Shown here: piece after piece, positions 1 to 7,060 of the stretch
How positions within the stretch are numbered: the stretch's first letter is position 1
Layout of the letters: every line of letters starts with the position of its first letter
Assembly (NCBI GenBank): GCA_049688395.1
Contig: JBAVKQ010000306.1
Location: 1 to 8,488 of the forward strand
Direction of reading: 5' to 3'
DNA: 8,488 bases
DNA from: Prado023 sp049688395
GTDB lineage: Bacteria > Actinomycetota > Actinomycetes > S36-B12 > CAIYMF01
Notes under the pieces: model-generated
Database searches by the model: none
Told to the model about the DNA's origin: nothing
What the model saw: only the letters and a program-made list of their open reading frames with translations
Translations under genes and position numbers: made by a program

Positions 1-17
1 CGGGAGGGCCGGGTCGC

Positions 18-1724
18 TCACCAGGCCAGCATGGCAGGCGCGCTGTCCGGCACGGCGGGGCGGCTCGGCCGCACCGGGTCGATCGCGGTGTAGGCAGCGC
101 CGACCTCCGGGCGTGGGTCGGCCTCACCCTTGTTCGGCCAGAACGACATGGCCCGCTCCGCCTGGGCGGTGATGGTCAGCGAGGGGTTCACGCCCAGGTT
201 AGCGGTGACCGCGGCCCCATCCATGACGTGCAGGCCGGGGTGGCCGTAGACCCGCTGCCACGCGTCGATGACGCCGGTCTGCGGACTGTCGCCGATCGGG
301 CACCCACCGAGGATGTGCGCGGTCATCGGGATGTTGAACAGCTCGTTCACGGTCCCACGGGGCTCCCCCCCGGTCCGCTCGGCGAACCGATGGGCCACCT
401 CGTGCGCCTCCGGGATCCAGGTGGGGTTCGGCGTGCCCGTACCCTGCCGCGAGGACAGCCTGCGACCGAAGGGCCCCCGCTTCAGGCTGACGTTCAACGA
501 GTTGTCCAGGCTCTGCATGACCAGCAGCACTGTCGTGCGCTCCGACCAGCGCCGCACCGACAGGGAGCGCAGGAACGAGCCGGGGTTCGCCCGCACCTCG
601 GCGGCGAACCGGCGCCATCGGGGCACGGCCGGCTCCCCCGGCCGGTCCCCCTCGGTGAGCATCGCGCTGAGCAGGCCCATGAAGTTGCTGCCCCGGCCGT
701 AGCGCACCGGCTCGACGTGGGTCTGCGGGGTGGGGTAGATCGACGAGGTGATGGCCGGGCCGACCGAGTAGTCGACCTCGAGGTCGCGGGCCTCGACGGT
801 GAGGATCGACTCCGAGTTCGTCCGGGTCAGCTGGCCCAGCTGGTCGGACAGGTGCGGCAGGACGCCGTCGGCCTTCAGCCGGTGCAGCAGGCGCTGGGTG
901 CCCAGCGTGCCGGCGGCCAGGATCACGTGGTCGGCGGTCACCGGCTGGCGCTTGGGCCCGTCCGCGCCGGGGCCGGCCGGACGCATGTCGACGCGATAGC
1001 CACCCCCGGACAGCGGCGTGATCGCCGTGACGGTGGTGAGCGGGAGGATGCGGGCGCCCAGCGACTCGGCCAGGTGCAGGTAGTTCTTCGGCAGGGTGTT
1101 CTTCGCACCGACCCGACAGCCGCTCATGCACGCCCCACAGCTCGTGCAGGTGGTGCGCGCCGGGCCCGCGCCGCCGAAGAAGGGGTCGGCGACGTCCTGC
1201 CCCGCGCGCTCGCCGAACAGGATGCCCACCTGGGTCCGGTGGAACGTGTCGGCGACCCCGAGGTCCTCGGCGACCTGCAGCATCACCCGGTCGGCGGCTG
1301 TGTCCACGGGGTTCTCCACCACGCCGAGCATCCGCTTGGCCTGGTCGTAGTGCGGGGCCAGCTCGTCGCGCCACTTGGTGATGTGGCTCCACTGCGGGTC
1401 CTCGTAGAAGTCGTCGAGGGGCTCGTAGAGCGTGTTGCCGTACACGAGCGAACCCCCGCCGACCCCAGCGCCGGACATCACGAGCACGTCGTTGAGCGGT
1501 GTGATGCGCTGGATGCCGAACATGCCCAGCGCCGGCGCCCACAGGAACCGCGGCAGCCGCCAGGAGGTCTTCGGCAGCTCGTGGTCGGCGAACCGGCGGC
1601 CGGACTCGACGACAAGGACGCGGTAGCCCTTCTCGCTCAGGCGCAGGGCGCTGACGGACCCGCCGAAGCCGGAGCCGACGATGACGACGTCCCAGTGCTG
1701 GGGGGCTGCGGTGGTGCTGGGCAT
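18..1724 (-). CDS. choD: GMC-family FAD-dependent oxidoreductase, ChoD-type (putative cholesterol/long-chain alcohol oxidase)
   Basis: This 568-residue cytosolic-looking flavoenzyme probably oxidises a hydroxyl group on a sterol or long-chain alcohol. Residues 13-40 form the FAD-binding Rossmann start with GSGFGGS (17-23) and a closing acidic residue in VVESG. GAGVGGGSL (85-92) is a second conserved GMC stretch. From memory it matches Mycobacterium tuberculosis ChoD (Rv3409c, about 578 aa) almost end to end, including SEKGYRV, QWSHIT, RTNSES, QGxGxPNPTWIP and FWPNKGEAD. By comparison with Streptomyces cholesterol oxidase, H470 (in AHILGGC) and N512 (in GVNPS) sit at the active-site His and Asn; E338 is a candidate for the catalytic Glu. 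C193, C196, C199 and C203 form a C-x2-C-x2-C-x3-C cluster. There is no signal peptide or Tat motif. The ATG has AGGAG at 1730-1734, 5 nt upstream, inside the 16-nt gap after the aldehyde dehydrogenase, so the two are cotranscribed. The family call is firm. The substrate is not: the role of ChoD in cholesterol oxidation has been disputed even in mycobacteria. Confidence 0.9.
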   Translation of the reverse strand: MPSTTAAPQHWDVVIVGSGFGGSVSALRLSEKGYRVLVVESGRRFADHELPKTSWRLPRFLWAPALGMFGIQRITPLNDVLVMSGAGVGGGSLVYGNTLYEPLDDFYEDPQWSHITKWRDELAPHYDQAKRMLGVVENPVDTAADRVMLQVAEDLGVADTFHRTQVGILFGERAGQDVADPFFGGAGPARTTCTSCGACMSGCRVGAKNTLPKNYLHLAESLGARILPLTTVTAITPLSGGGYRVDMRPAGPGADGPKRQPVTADHVILAAGTLGTQRLLHRLKADGVLPHLSDQLGQLTRTNSESILTVEARDLEVDYSVGPAITSSIYPTPQTHVEPVRYGRGSNFMGLLSAMLTEGDRPGEPAVPRWRRFAAEVRANPGSFLRSLSVRRWSERTTVLLVMQSLDNSLNVSLKRGPFGRRLSSRQGTGTPNPTWIPEAHEVAHRFAERTGGEPRGTVNELFNIPMTAHILGGCPIGDSPQTGVIDAWQRVYGHPGLHVMDGAAVTANLGVNPSLTITAQAERAMSFWPNKGEADPRPEVGAAYTAIDPVRPSRPAVPDSAPAMLAW

Positions 1725-1740
1725 GGGTGCTCCTGGGAGG

Positions 1741-3450
1741 TCAGCCGCGGACGGCGGCGGCGGCGATGCCGGGGATACGGGTGGGTCGGGGGTCTGCGGC
1801 GTACGCCGTGAAGCGCGACGCCGTGGTCAGGGCGGTGCGGTTGTCCAGGAACCACGGCGGCTTGACGGCCAGGCCCTTGGTCGGGTGGCCCCACGAGCGC
1901 TGGAACGGCCGGAAGGGCGCGTATGCGACGGTCTTCTGGGTGCGATCGAGCAACAGCGAGTTGTGGACCACCCCGACGCCCGAGCTGATGTCCTCGGGGC
2001 GGTTGCCCGGGAACGCCCCCCACGCCGCTCGCGGGGCGAGGAACGCGAAGGCGGACCACACGTTTACGCCGATGCAGCCGTAGCGCAACTCGGCGATGGC
2101 GTCGTCGAGCGCGGCGCCCAGCTGGGCGGCCGTCTTCGGGTGCACGAGGATGTTGGCGCCCAGGTTGCCGTGCAGGCGGTCGTTGGCGAAGGCGACGGCC
2201 GCGCGCAGGAACTCCCTCGGCGAGGCACCGTCGAGGCTTGTGGTCAGGTAGATGGGGCCGAACAGCTCCTCGCGGAAGCCGGGGTGGTCCTCTCTCGGAT
2301 CCACGCCCACCAGGAGCGTCCGCTCGACCTCGCCCGGGATCGCCTCAGCGCCCGGGTTGGCCGCCCGGAAGGCGGCCTGGCGCTCGCGCGTCCCCGGGTA
2401 GAACGGCTCGCGCTGCGGCGCGGCTGCCAGGGCCGAGCGCAGGGCGTCGACGAGCGCGTCGGCGTGCTCCCATGCCGCGGGCAGGACGAGCACCTGCGAG
2501 GCGACGCAGGTGTGCCCGGCGCCGAACAGCTTCTGGGTGGCCAGGTGCTGGGCCTGGTACGCGATGTCCGCAGCCGTCCACGGACCCGGCACGACGATCG
2601 TCGGGCTCACCCCGCCGAGCTCGGCGCGCACCGGCTTCTCCACGGCGCGCCGGCCCGCGGCCTTGTTCGCCTGCCCCTGCTCGCCCGGCCCCCAGACGAT
2701 CGCGTCGTAAGTGCGCTCGCTGCCGGTGATGTGCACCTCGTCGACCAGCGGGTGCGCGGTCAGCGCCGCGCCCACGTCGCGTCCGCCGTAGACGAGCACG
2801 AGGTACCCGGCGTCGATCAGCGGGGCGAGGACCCGCTCGAACACGGGGCCGTAGGCCTCGTTCACCGGGTTCATCTTCAGCACGACGACATTCAGGTCGG
2901 CGATCAGGCTGTACAGCGCGTCCAGGATCGGGATCGCAGAGACGTTGCCGGCCCCGAGCACGAGGGTGAGGCCGGGCTCAGGGTCACTCGTCCGGTAGGC
3001 GCGGGCAACCGTGTCGCGCACCATCGCCGGCCTCACGTCGGGCTGCATCCACACGTCGATCTCGTAGCCGTTGAGCAGGAGACGGTCGTACCCGGTGGCG
3101 GGATAGACCCGGGCCACGACCTGTCCGTCGGGCCTGGTGTGCAGCGGCACACCCTCGAGCGGGTCAGCGCCCGTGGCCAGCCGCTCGAGGGTGCCGATGA
3201 TGTCGGTCAGCCAGGCCGCCGTCGGGTACGGCCCACCCAGCCACTCCTCCCCGCCGACCAAAGGCGCCTCAGGGTCCAGGTGCTTCATCGCGACCCCCGC
3301 GGCGACCCACGACTCGGCGTGCCGCCCGATCAGCTCGCGCACCTCGCGCAGCAGTCGCACGCGCTCCTCGATGGGCAGCCGCGCGAACGACTCGGCCCGT
3401 CCGGCCACGGCGGCGACGGTTCGGTCCAGGTCCTGGCCCTCGGTCTTCAT
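1741..3450 (-). CDS. Divergent NAD(P)-dependent aldehyde dehydrogenase
   Basis: This 569-residue protein (numbered from the ATG at 3450) has the ALDH fold. It should oxidise an aldehyde to an acid, or work on an acyl-CoA/aldehyde pair. Visible landmarks are N169 in LGAGN (the position of the usual PWN), K192 in VVLKMNP, TGSER at 242-246, general base E277 in AELGG, nucleophile C315 in GHTCVAS, and E395 in EELFGPI. It differs from standard ALDHs of about 480-500 aa in three ways: about 11 extra residues between TGS and ELGG, no PFGG motif after the GCIGVN strand (458-463), and a C-terminal tail of about 105 residues. The ATG at 3450 is preferred because GAGGA (3456-3460) lies 5 nt upstream. 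A GTG at 3462 would add four residues but has no ribosome binding site. It sits 70 nt after the acyltransferase gene and 16 nt before the ChoD-type oxidase gene, suggesting it consumes that enzyme's aldehyde product. Family certain; substrate, cofactor preference and direction unknown. Confidence 0.85.
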   Translation of the reverse strand: MKTEGQDLDRTVAAVAGRAESFARLPIEERVRLLREVRELIGRHAESWVAAGVAMKHLDPEAPLVGGEEWLGGPYPTAAWLTDIIGTLERLATGADPLEGVPLHTRPDGQVVARVYPATGYDRLLLNGYEIDVWMQPDVRPAMVRDTVARAYRTSDPEPGLTLVLGAGNVSAIPILDALYSLIADLNVVVLKMNPVNEAYGPVFERVLAPLIDAGYLVLVYGGRDVGAALTAHPLVDEVHITGSERTYDAIVWGPGEQGQANKAAGRRAVEKPVRAELGGVSPTIVVPGPWTAADIAYQAQHLATQKLFGAGHTCVASQVLVLPAAWEHADALVDALRSALAAAPQREPFYPGTRERQAAFRAANPGAEAIPGEVERTLLVGVDPREDHPGFREELFGPIYLTTSLDGASPREFLRAAVAFANDRLHGNLGANILVHPKTAAQLGAALDDAIAELRYGCIGVNVWSAFAFLAPRAAWGAFPGNRPEDISSGVGVVHNSLLLDRTQKTVAYAPFRPFQRSWGHPTKGLAVKPPWFLDNRTALTTASRFTAYAADPRPTRIPGIAAAAVRG

Positions 3451-3455
3451 GGGGA

Positions 3456-3460
3456 TCCTC
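3456..3460 (-). promoter_or_regulatory. Shine-Dalgarno deciding the aldehyde dehydrogenase start
   Basis: GAGGA on the minus strand ends 5 nt before the ATG at 3450-3448. It overlaps the upstream in-frame GTG (3462-3460) and therefore cannot serve that codon. The 15 nt upstream of the GTG contain no purine-rich anti-16S match. This supports a 569-residue product starting MKTEGQ. Confidence 0.7.
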
Positions 3461-3470
3461 ACGGGCAGAT

Positions 3471-3498
3471 CGTATATCGAGCGCTAGATAGATACCAA
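3471..3498 (-). promoter_or_regulatory. Possible internal promoter upstream of the aldehyde dehydrogenase gene
   Basis: On the minus strand, TTGGTA (3498-3493) is followed after 16 nt by TATACG (3476-3471), roughly like -35 and -10 hexamers of a housekeeping sigma factor. The -10 is a weak match because the last base of the TAnnnT pattern is G. The site falls in the 70-nt gap between the acyltransferase stop and the aldehyde dehydrogenase start, and is the only clearly AT-rich stretch between the operon genes. A transcript from here would have a leader of under about 25 nt. This is inferred from sequence only. Confidence 0.35.
3475..3490. promoter_or_regulatory. Operator-like 16-bp near-palindrome
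   Basis: TATCGAGCGCTAGATA reads almost the same on both strands. Seven of the eight base pairs are complementary; only 3479/3486 (G/A) is mismatched. It overlaps the putative -10 hexamer and most of the -35/-10 spacer, where a dimeric repressor would block polymerase. It does not match the KstR sterol-regulon pattern I know (TnnAACnnGTTnnA). Which protein binds, if any, cannot be told; a TetR- or MarR-type dimer would suit its size. Confidence 0.4.
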
Positions 3499-3520
3499 GT
3501 CGGCGGGCCGCTGCCCCGGG

Positions 3521-4996
3521 TCACGCAACGGCGGCCATCTCCCCCACGGCCGCGACGATCAGCGCCGCCAACCGCTCCGGGTCCGGCATGACCCCGGCGT
3601 CGGCGGAGACACCGATGTTCACTGCTCCGGCGTAGCTGAGGATGCAGAGCCCCAGTGTCTGGTCGGAGGCGGTCGGAACCCACCCCAGGATGCCCGCCAC
3701 CGGCGTCCCCGCCAGGGCGATCGGCGCCGTGGGCCCGGGCACGTTCGTGAGGACACCCAGGGTCTTGTCCGCCACGAACGCGGTGATGAGCTCCGAGAGC
3801 GGTGCTGGGGTCGCCGCCACGGCGCGCTGCGCCCCGAAGATCAGCATCGCCTCGGCACTGTTCTTGATGCGGGTCATCCGGGAGTGGACCTCGGGCAGCA
3901 GCCGGTCGAGGTCGGTGAGGCCCAGCGGCATCGGGAACATGACCATCGCGAAGTGGTTGCCGAGCTCGGCAGGAAGCGAGGCGTCCACCGGCTTGAGCGA
4001 CACCGGCACGAGGAAGCTGGCCTCTGTGAACCCGGACCGCCCCTTCTCGGCGAGGTAGCGCGTCATCCCGAGGGAGGCCGCACCGAGCAGCACGTCGTTG
4101 ACCGTCGCGCCGTGGGACCGCCCGATCGCCTTGATCTGTTCGAGGTCGAGGCCGTCGATCCAGCTGATCCGCTTGGCCACTCCGGGCGGCTGGTCGGCGA
4201 TGACCCGTGAGTCGTGCCCCCACAGCGTGAGCCGAGCGGCCGACCGGGCCGTGTTGAGGGCGAGGTTGTCCTCGTCGGCGAGCCCGGTGATCGCATCGGT
4301 GATCCGTGTCGGCTGGGCGACCAGCCCCACTCCCTCGCGGATCACCTCGTGTCCGAGCTCGTCGGCCCCCGATGCCATTCGCGCGAGGGCTGACGGCGCG
4401 GCGGTCACCACGTCGCCGGCGAAGGAGACCACCTCGCCGGCCACCCGCCGCCCCGCATCGAGGGCGGCCGCCAGGGGGCTGCGCGGCCCGCCGGACCGCC
4501 CGACGACCGGCGGTGTCACGCCGGAGGTGTCGTCACACAGTCCCAGGACCAGTTGCACGATCCGGATGCCGTCGGCGAGCGCGTGGTGGAACCGGGCGAC
4601 GACTGCGGCGCCCAGCTGCCCGTCGTCGTCCCGGTACCCGCTGATGAGGTCCATCTCCCACAGCGGGTGTGACCGGTCCATGGGCTCGCTCGCACGCGCC
4701 GAGATGTGGTCGGTGAGCGCGCCACGGTCGCCAGGCGCCGGCAGCGACACCCGCCGCAGGTGCCGGTCGAGGTCGAAGTCGGGGTCATCGACCCAGACCC
4801 ACCGCCGGCCCTCGAGCACGGGCCGGCGGTGCAGCACCGGGTAGCGGTCGACCAGCCGCTCCTGGACGACGGCGCGCACCGCGTTCCAGTCCGGCTCGTC
4901 GTCGAACCACAGGAGGCCGTTGACGACCATGAGGTTCTCCGGCCGGTCCATGTTCAGCCAGGTGAGGTCGGACGGGGCGATCGGGACGTTCTTCAC
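3521..4996 (-). CDS. Wax ester synthase / diacylglycerol acyltransferase (WS/DGAT family)
   Basis: This 491-residue enzyme transfers an acyl group from acyl-CoA to a fatty alcohol (wax ester) or diacylglycerol (triacylglycerol), usually at membranes or lipid-body surfaces. The defining HHxxxDG motif is HHALADG at residues 137-143; its second His is the catalytic base in the family. Other family marks are the N-terminal SDLTWLNMDRPENLM (9-23), PLWEMDL (111-117), NDVLLGA (300-306), GNHFAMVMFPMPLG (346-359) and TNVPGP (417-422), a variant of the common SNVPGP. Both WES_acyltransf-like and DUF1298-like halves are present, and the length is close to the usual 450-480 aa. The start is GTG, with GGAGG at 5005-5009 and an 8-nt spacer, inside the 19-nt gap after the acyl-CoA synthetase gene. 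That tight coupling suggests the synthetase supplies its acyl-CoA. Preference for wax ester versus triacylglycerol cannot be read from the sequence. No frameshift or missing motif was seen. Confidence 0.93.
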   Translation of the reverse strand: MKNVPIAPSDLTWLNMDRPENLMVVNGLLWFDDEPDWNAVRAVVQERLVDRYPVLHRRPVLEGRRWVWVDDPDFDLDRHLRRVSLPAPGDRGALTDHISARASEPMDRSHPLWEMDLISGYRDDDGQLGAAVVARFHHALADGIRIVQLVLGLCDDTSGVTPPVVGRSGGPRSPLAAALDAGRRVAGEVVSFAGDVVTAAPSALARMASGADELGHEVIREGVGLVAQPTRITDAITGLADEDNLALNTARSAARLTLWGHDSRVIADQPPGVAKRISWIDGLDLEQIKAIGRSHGATVNDVLLGAASLGMTRYLAEKGRSGFTEASFLVPVSLKPVDASLPAELGNHFAMVMFPMPLGLTDLDRLLPEVHSRMTRIKNSAEAMLIFGAQRAVAATPAPLSELITAFVADKTLGVLTNVPGPTAPIALAGTPVAGILGWVPTASDQTLGLCILSYAGAVNIGVSADAGVMPDPERLAALIVAAVGEMAAVA

Positions 4997-5015
4997 GAGC
5001 GTGGCCTCCGGGGTG

Positions 5016-6998
5016 TCAGTCGCCGGCGTACATCGCCTCGATGAGGTCGGCGAAGTGCTCCTCGACCGCCTTGCGCTTGACCTTCAGGCTCGCCGTCAAC
5101 TCGCCGGCCTCCTCGGAGAGGTCACGGGGCAGGATCGCGAAGTTCTTGATCGTCTCCCAGCGGTTGAGTCCGGCATTGAGGGTGTCGACGTCCGCCTGCA
5201 GCGCCGCACGGACCTCGGCCGACTGCGACAGGGCCTCGAAGTCGCCGGACAGGCCCTTCTCCGCGGCGAACTTCTCCAACGCCTCCGGGTCCAGGGAGAT
5301 CAGGGCGGTCGCGAAGTTGCGGTCGCTGGCATGCACGACCAGGTTCGAGGCCAGCGGGGAGATGACCTTGAACTGCGCGGCGATCTGCCCGGGGGCGATG
5401 TACTTGCCGCCCGAGGTCTTGACCAGGTCCTTCTTGCGGTCGGTGATCTTCAACCGGCCCTTGTCGTCGAGCTCGCCGATGTCGCCGGTGGCCAGCCAGT
5501 TGTCGGCCAGCAGCGTCTCGGCGTTCGCCTCGGGCAGGTTCCAATAGCCCTTCATCACGTGCGGGCCCTTCAGGAGCACCTCGCCGTCGGAGGCGATCAT
5601 CACCTGCGTTCCCGGAAGCGGCTGGCCGACCGATCCGAACACCAGATCGTCCGGACGGACCACGCAAGCCGCCGCACTGTTCTCGGTCAGGCCGTAGCCC
5701 TCGATGATCGGCAGGCCGGCGGCGTCGAACCACCGCGCCACATCGCCGTTGAGCGCGGCGGACCCGGAGATCATCACCCGCATCCGCCCCCCGGTCAGCG
5801 CCTGGATCTTGGAGAAGACCAGCTTCTCGGCCAGGGCCATGCGGGCCGGCGCCAGCGGTCCGGGGGGCAGGCCCGCCCGTTGCTTGGCCTTGATCTCGGT
5901 GGCGGCCGCGAACGCCCAGTCGAAGATCTTGGCCTTGGCCCCGCCGCCGGCCTTCGCCTTGGCGTTGGCGCCCTGGTAGATCTTCTCGAAGATGCGCGGG
6001 ACGCCGGCCATGATCGTGGGCTGGACGACCGGCAGGTTCTCGACGATCTTGGGCACCCGGCCATCGATGTAGCTGACGAAGCCGACCTGGAAGGCCGCGG
6101 ACAGCAGCACCTTGCCGAACGAGTGCGCCAGGGGCAGCCACAGGAACTGCACGTCGTCGGGCCGCACGACCTCCAGGGCCTGCATGCTGCGCCCCTGGAA
6201 CACCCAGTTGCTCTGCGGCAGCATCACGCCCTTCGGCCGACCCGTGGTGCCGGAGGTGTAGATGAGGGTGGCCAGCGAGTCGGGCCGGATGGCAGCCACC
6301 GACGCCGTGATCGCGTCGGGCTGCTCGGCCAGGCGCTGGGCGCCGAGGACCGCCAGCTCGGCCCAGGAGAGCACCCGGTCGCCGTCGCCCTCGCCCTCGA
6401 TCAGGACGATCTTCTCCAGCGTGGGGAGCGCGGCCAGCTGGGTCAACGCCTTGTCTGCCTGCGACTGGTCCTCTGCGACGAGGAAGCGGGTCTCCGAGTC
6501 GTTGATGATGTAGGCGAAGTCGTCCTCGCCGGTGCTGGGGTAGATCGTGGTGTTCGCACCTCCGGCCAGCATCACCGCACCGTCGGCCAGGACCCACTCC
6601 ACGCGCGTGTTGCTCGCGATGGCGACCCGCTCCTCGGGCTGCAGGCCCAGGGCCAGCAGGCCGGCGGCCAGCTGCGCCATCTCATCCCCGGCCTCCCGCC
6701 AGGTGCGCACCCGCCAGCTGCCTTCGGGGTTCGGCGAGCCGAAGGCTGGGTTGTCCGGGGTGCTCGCGACCCGGTCGAGGATGAGCTGGGACAGCGTCGG
6801 CGCCGAGGGCGGAAGTGTCGCGTCGAGGGAGCCAGAGACCGGCCCGTGGGGCTCCGCGCGCGGATCGTTGGCCAGCAGCGTGATGTCGTCCTGCGGGTCG
6901 GGCTCGCCCACCGATTCGGCGAATGACTCGCCCACGTCCCGGCCGGCGTGCTCAAGCTCGTGCTCGATGTCCTCGGCGTGCTCGTGGGTGCTGCTCAT
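5016..6998 (-). CDS. Long-chain fatty-acyl-CoA synthetase (AMP-binding, FadD15-like)
   Basis: This 660-residue adenylate-forming enzyme activates a fatty acid with ATP and joins it to CoA. The P-loop-like motif YTSGTTGRPKG is at 247-257, the acyl-adenylate motif EGYGLTEN at 433-440, TGDIGELDDKGRLKITDRKKD spans about 504-524 with ATP-ribose-binding D506, and the C-terminal GELTASLKVKRK (632-643) carries the probable catalytic Lys at 639. Overall layout, including FLWLPLAHSFGK and VPRIFEKIY, matches the long-chain FAA1/FadD15 group rather than short-chain acetyl-CoA synthetases. Residues 1-65 form an acidic, His/Glu-rich, probably disordered extension that I do not recall in FadD15. The ATG is supported by GGAGG at 7004-7008, 5 nt upstream. 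This is the first gene of the apparent four-gene operon; the acyltransferase gene follows after 19 nt. There are no transmembrane segments or signal peptide. Chain-length preference cannot be inferred. Confidence 0.93.
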   Translation of the reverse strand: MSSTHEHAEDIEHELEHAGRDVGESFAESVGEPDPQDDITLLANDPRAEPHGPVSGSLDATLPPSAPTLSQLILDRVASTPDNPAFGSPNPEGSWRVRTWREAGDEMAQLAAGLLALGLQPEERVAIASNTRVEWVLADGAVMLAGGANTTIYPSTGEDDFAYIINDSETRFLVAEDQSQADKALTQLAALPTLEKIVLIEGEGDGDRVLSWAELAVLGAQRLAEQPDAITASVAAIRPDSLATLIYTSGTTGRPKGVMLPQSNWVFQGRSMQALEVVRPDDVQFLWLPLAHSFGKVLLSAAFQVGFVSYIDGRVPKIVENLPVVQPTIMAGVPRIFEKIYQGANAKAKAGGGAKAKIFDWAFAAATEIKAKQRAGLPPGPLAPARMALAEKLVFSKIQALTGGRMRVMISGSAALNGDVARWFDAAGLPIIEGYGLTENSAAACVVRPDDLVFGSVGQPLPGTQVMIASDGEVLLKGPHVMKGYWNLPEANAETLLADNWLATGDIGELDDKGRLKITDRKKDLVKTSGGKYIAPGQIAAQFKVISPLASNLVVHASDRNFATALISLDPEALEKFAAEKGLSGDFEALSQSAEVRAALQADVDTLNAGLNRWETIKNFAILPRDLSEEAGELTASLKVKRKAVEEHFADLIEAMYAGD

Positions 6999-7029
6999 GC
7001 GGTCCTCCCGGTCGTGGTCGTATCCCCGA

Positions 7030-7060
7030 AGCCGACGGGCCGCTCGGCAGCCCGTCGGTT
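7030..7060 (-). terminator. Strong inverted repeat, terminator-like hairpin or leader element
   Basis: CCGACGGGC (7032-7040) and GCCCGTCGG (7050-7058) form a perfect 9-bp stem around a 9-nt loop. In RNA a G-U or wobble position plus one A-U pair may extend it to 7030/7060. A smaller alternative stem (GCCG-CT-CGGC, 7039-7048) overlaps the loop. It lies 57 nt past the LuxR-type stop codon and 32 nt before the acyl-CoA synthetase ATG. No T-run follows in the minus-strand direction, so it is not a classic intrinsic terminator, although U-poor hairpins are accepted in actinobacteria. It could instead be an operator or a structured leader of the operon. Confidence 0.4.

Noticed and set aside
1..17. 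Terminator after the ChoD-type gene
   Set aside because: Only 17 nt remain past the stop codon, too little to judge.
228..1811. 527-codon plus-strand frame opposite the ChoD-type gene
   Set aside because: It is a shadow of the strongly conserved GMC oxidoreductase and has no family signature.
3451..3462. Upstream GTG start for the aldehyde dehydrogenase
   Set aside because: No ribosome binding site precedes it, whereas GAGGA sits 5 nt before the ATG at 3450 and overlaps the GTG itself.
3500..3520. Intrinsic terminator just after the WS/DGAT stop codon
   Set aside because: Only a short imperfect GC stem (GGGC/GGCCC region) can be drawn, with no T-run, so it does not clearly split the operon.
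3451..3520. KstR or KstR2 binding site suggested by the ChoD neighbour
   Set aside because: Neither the TnnAACnnGTTnnA nor the CAAGnnCTTG type pattern is present; the dyad found has a different sequence.
1681..3591. 636-codon open frame on the plus strand
   Set aside because: It is antisense to the aldehyde dehydrogenase, which has clear catalytic motifs. The plus-strand product is Arg/Gly/Val-rich without any recognisable motif, as expected for a shadow frame in GC-rich DNA.
4920..6926. 668-codon open frame on the plus strand
   Set aside because: It is antisense to the acyl-CoA synthetase, with low-complexity Arg/Gly/Leu/Gln composition and no motif. The minus-strand gene explains the third-position GC bias.
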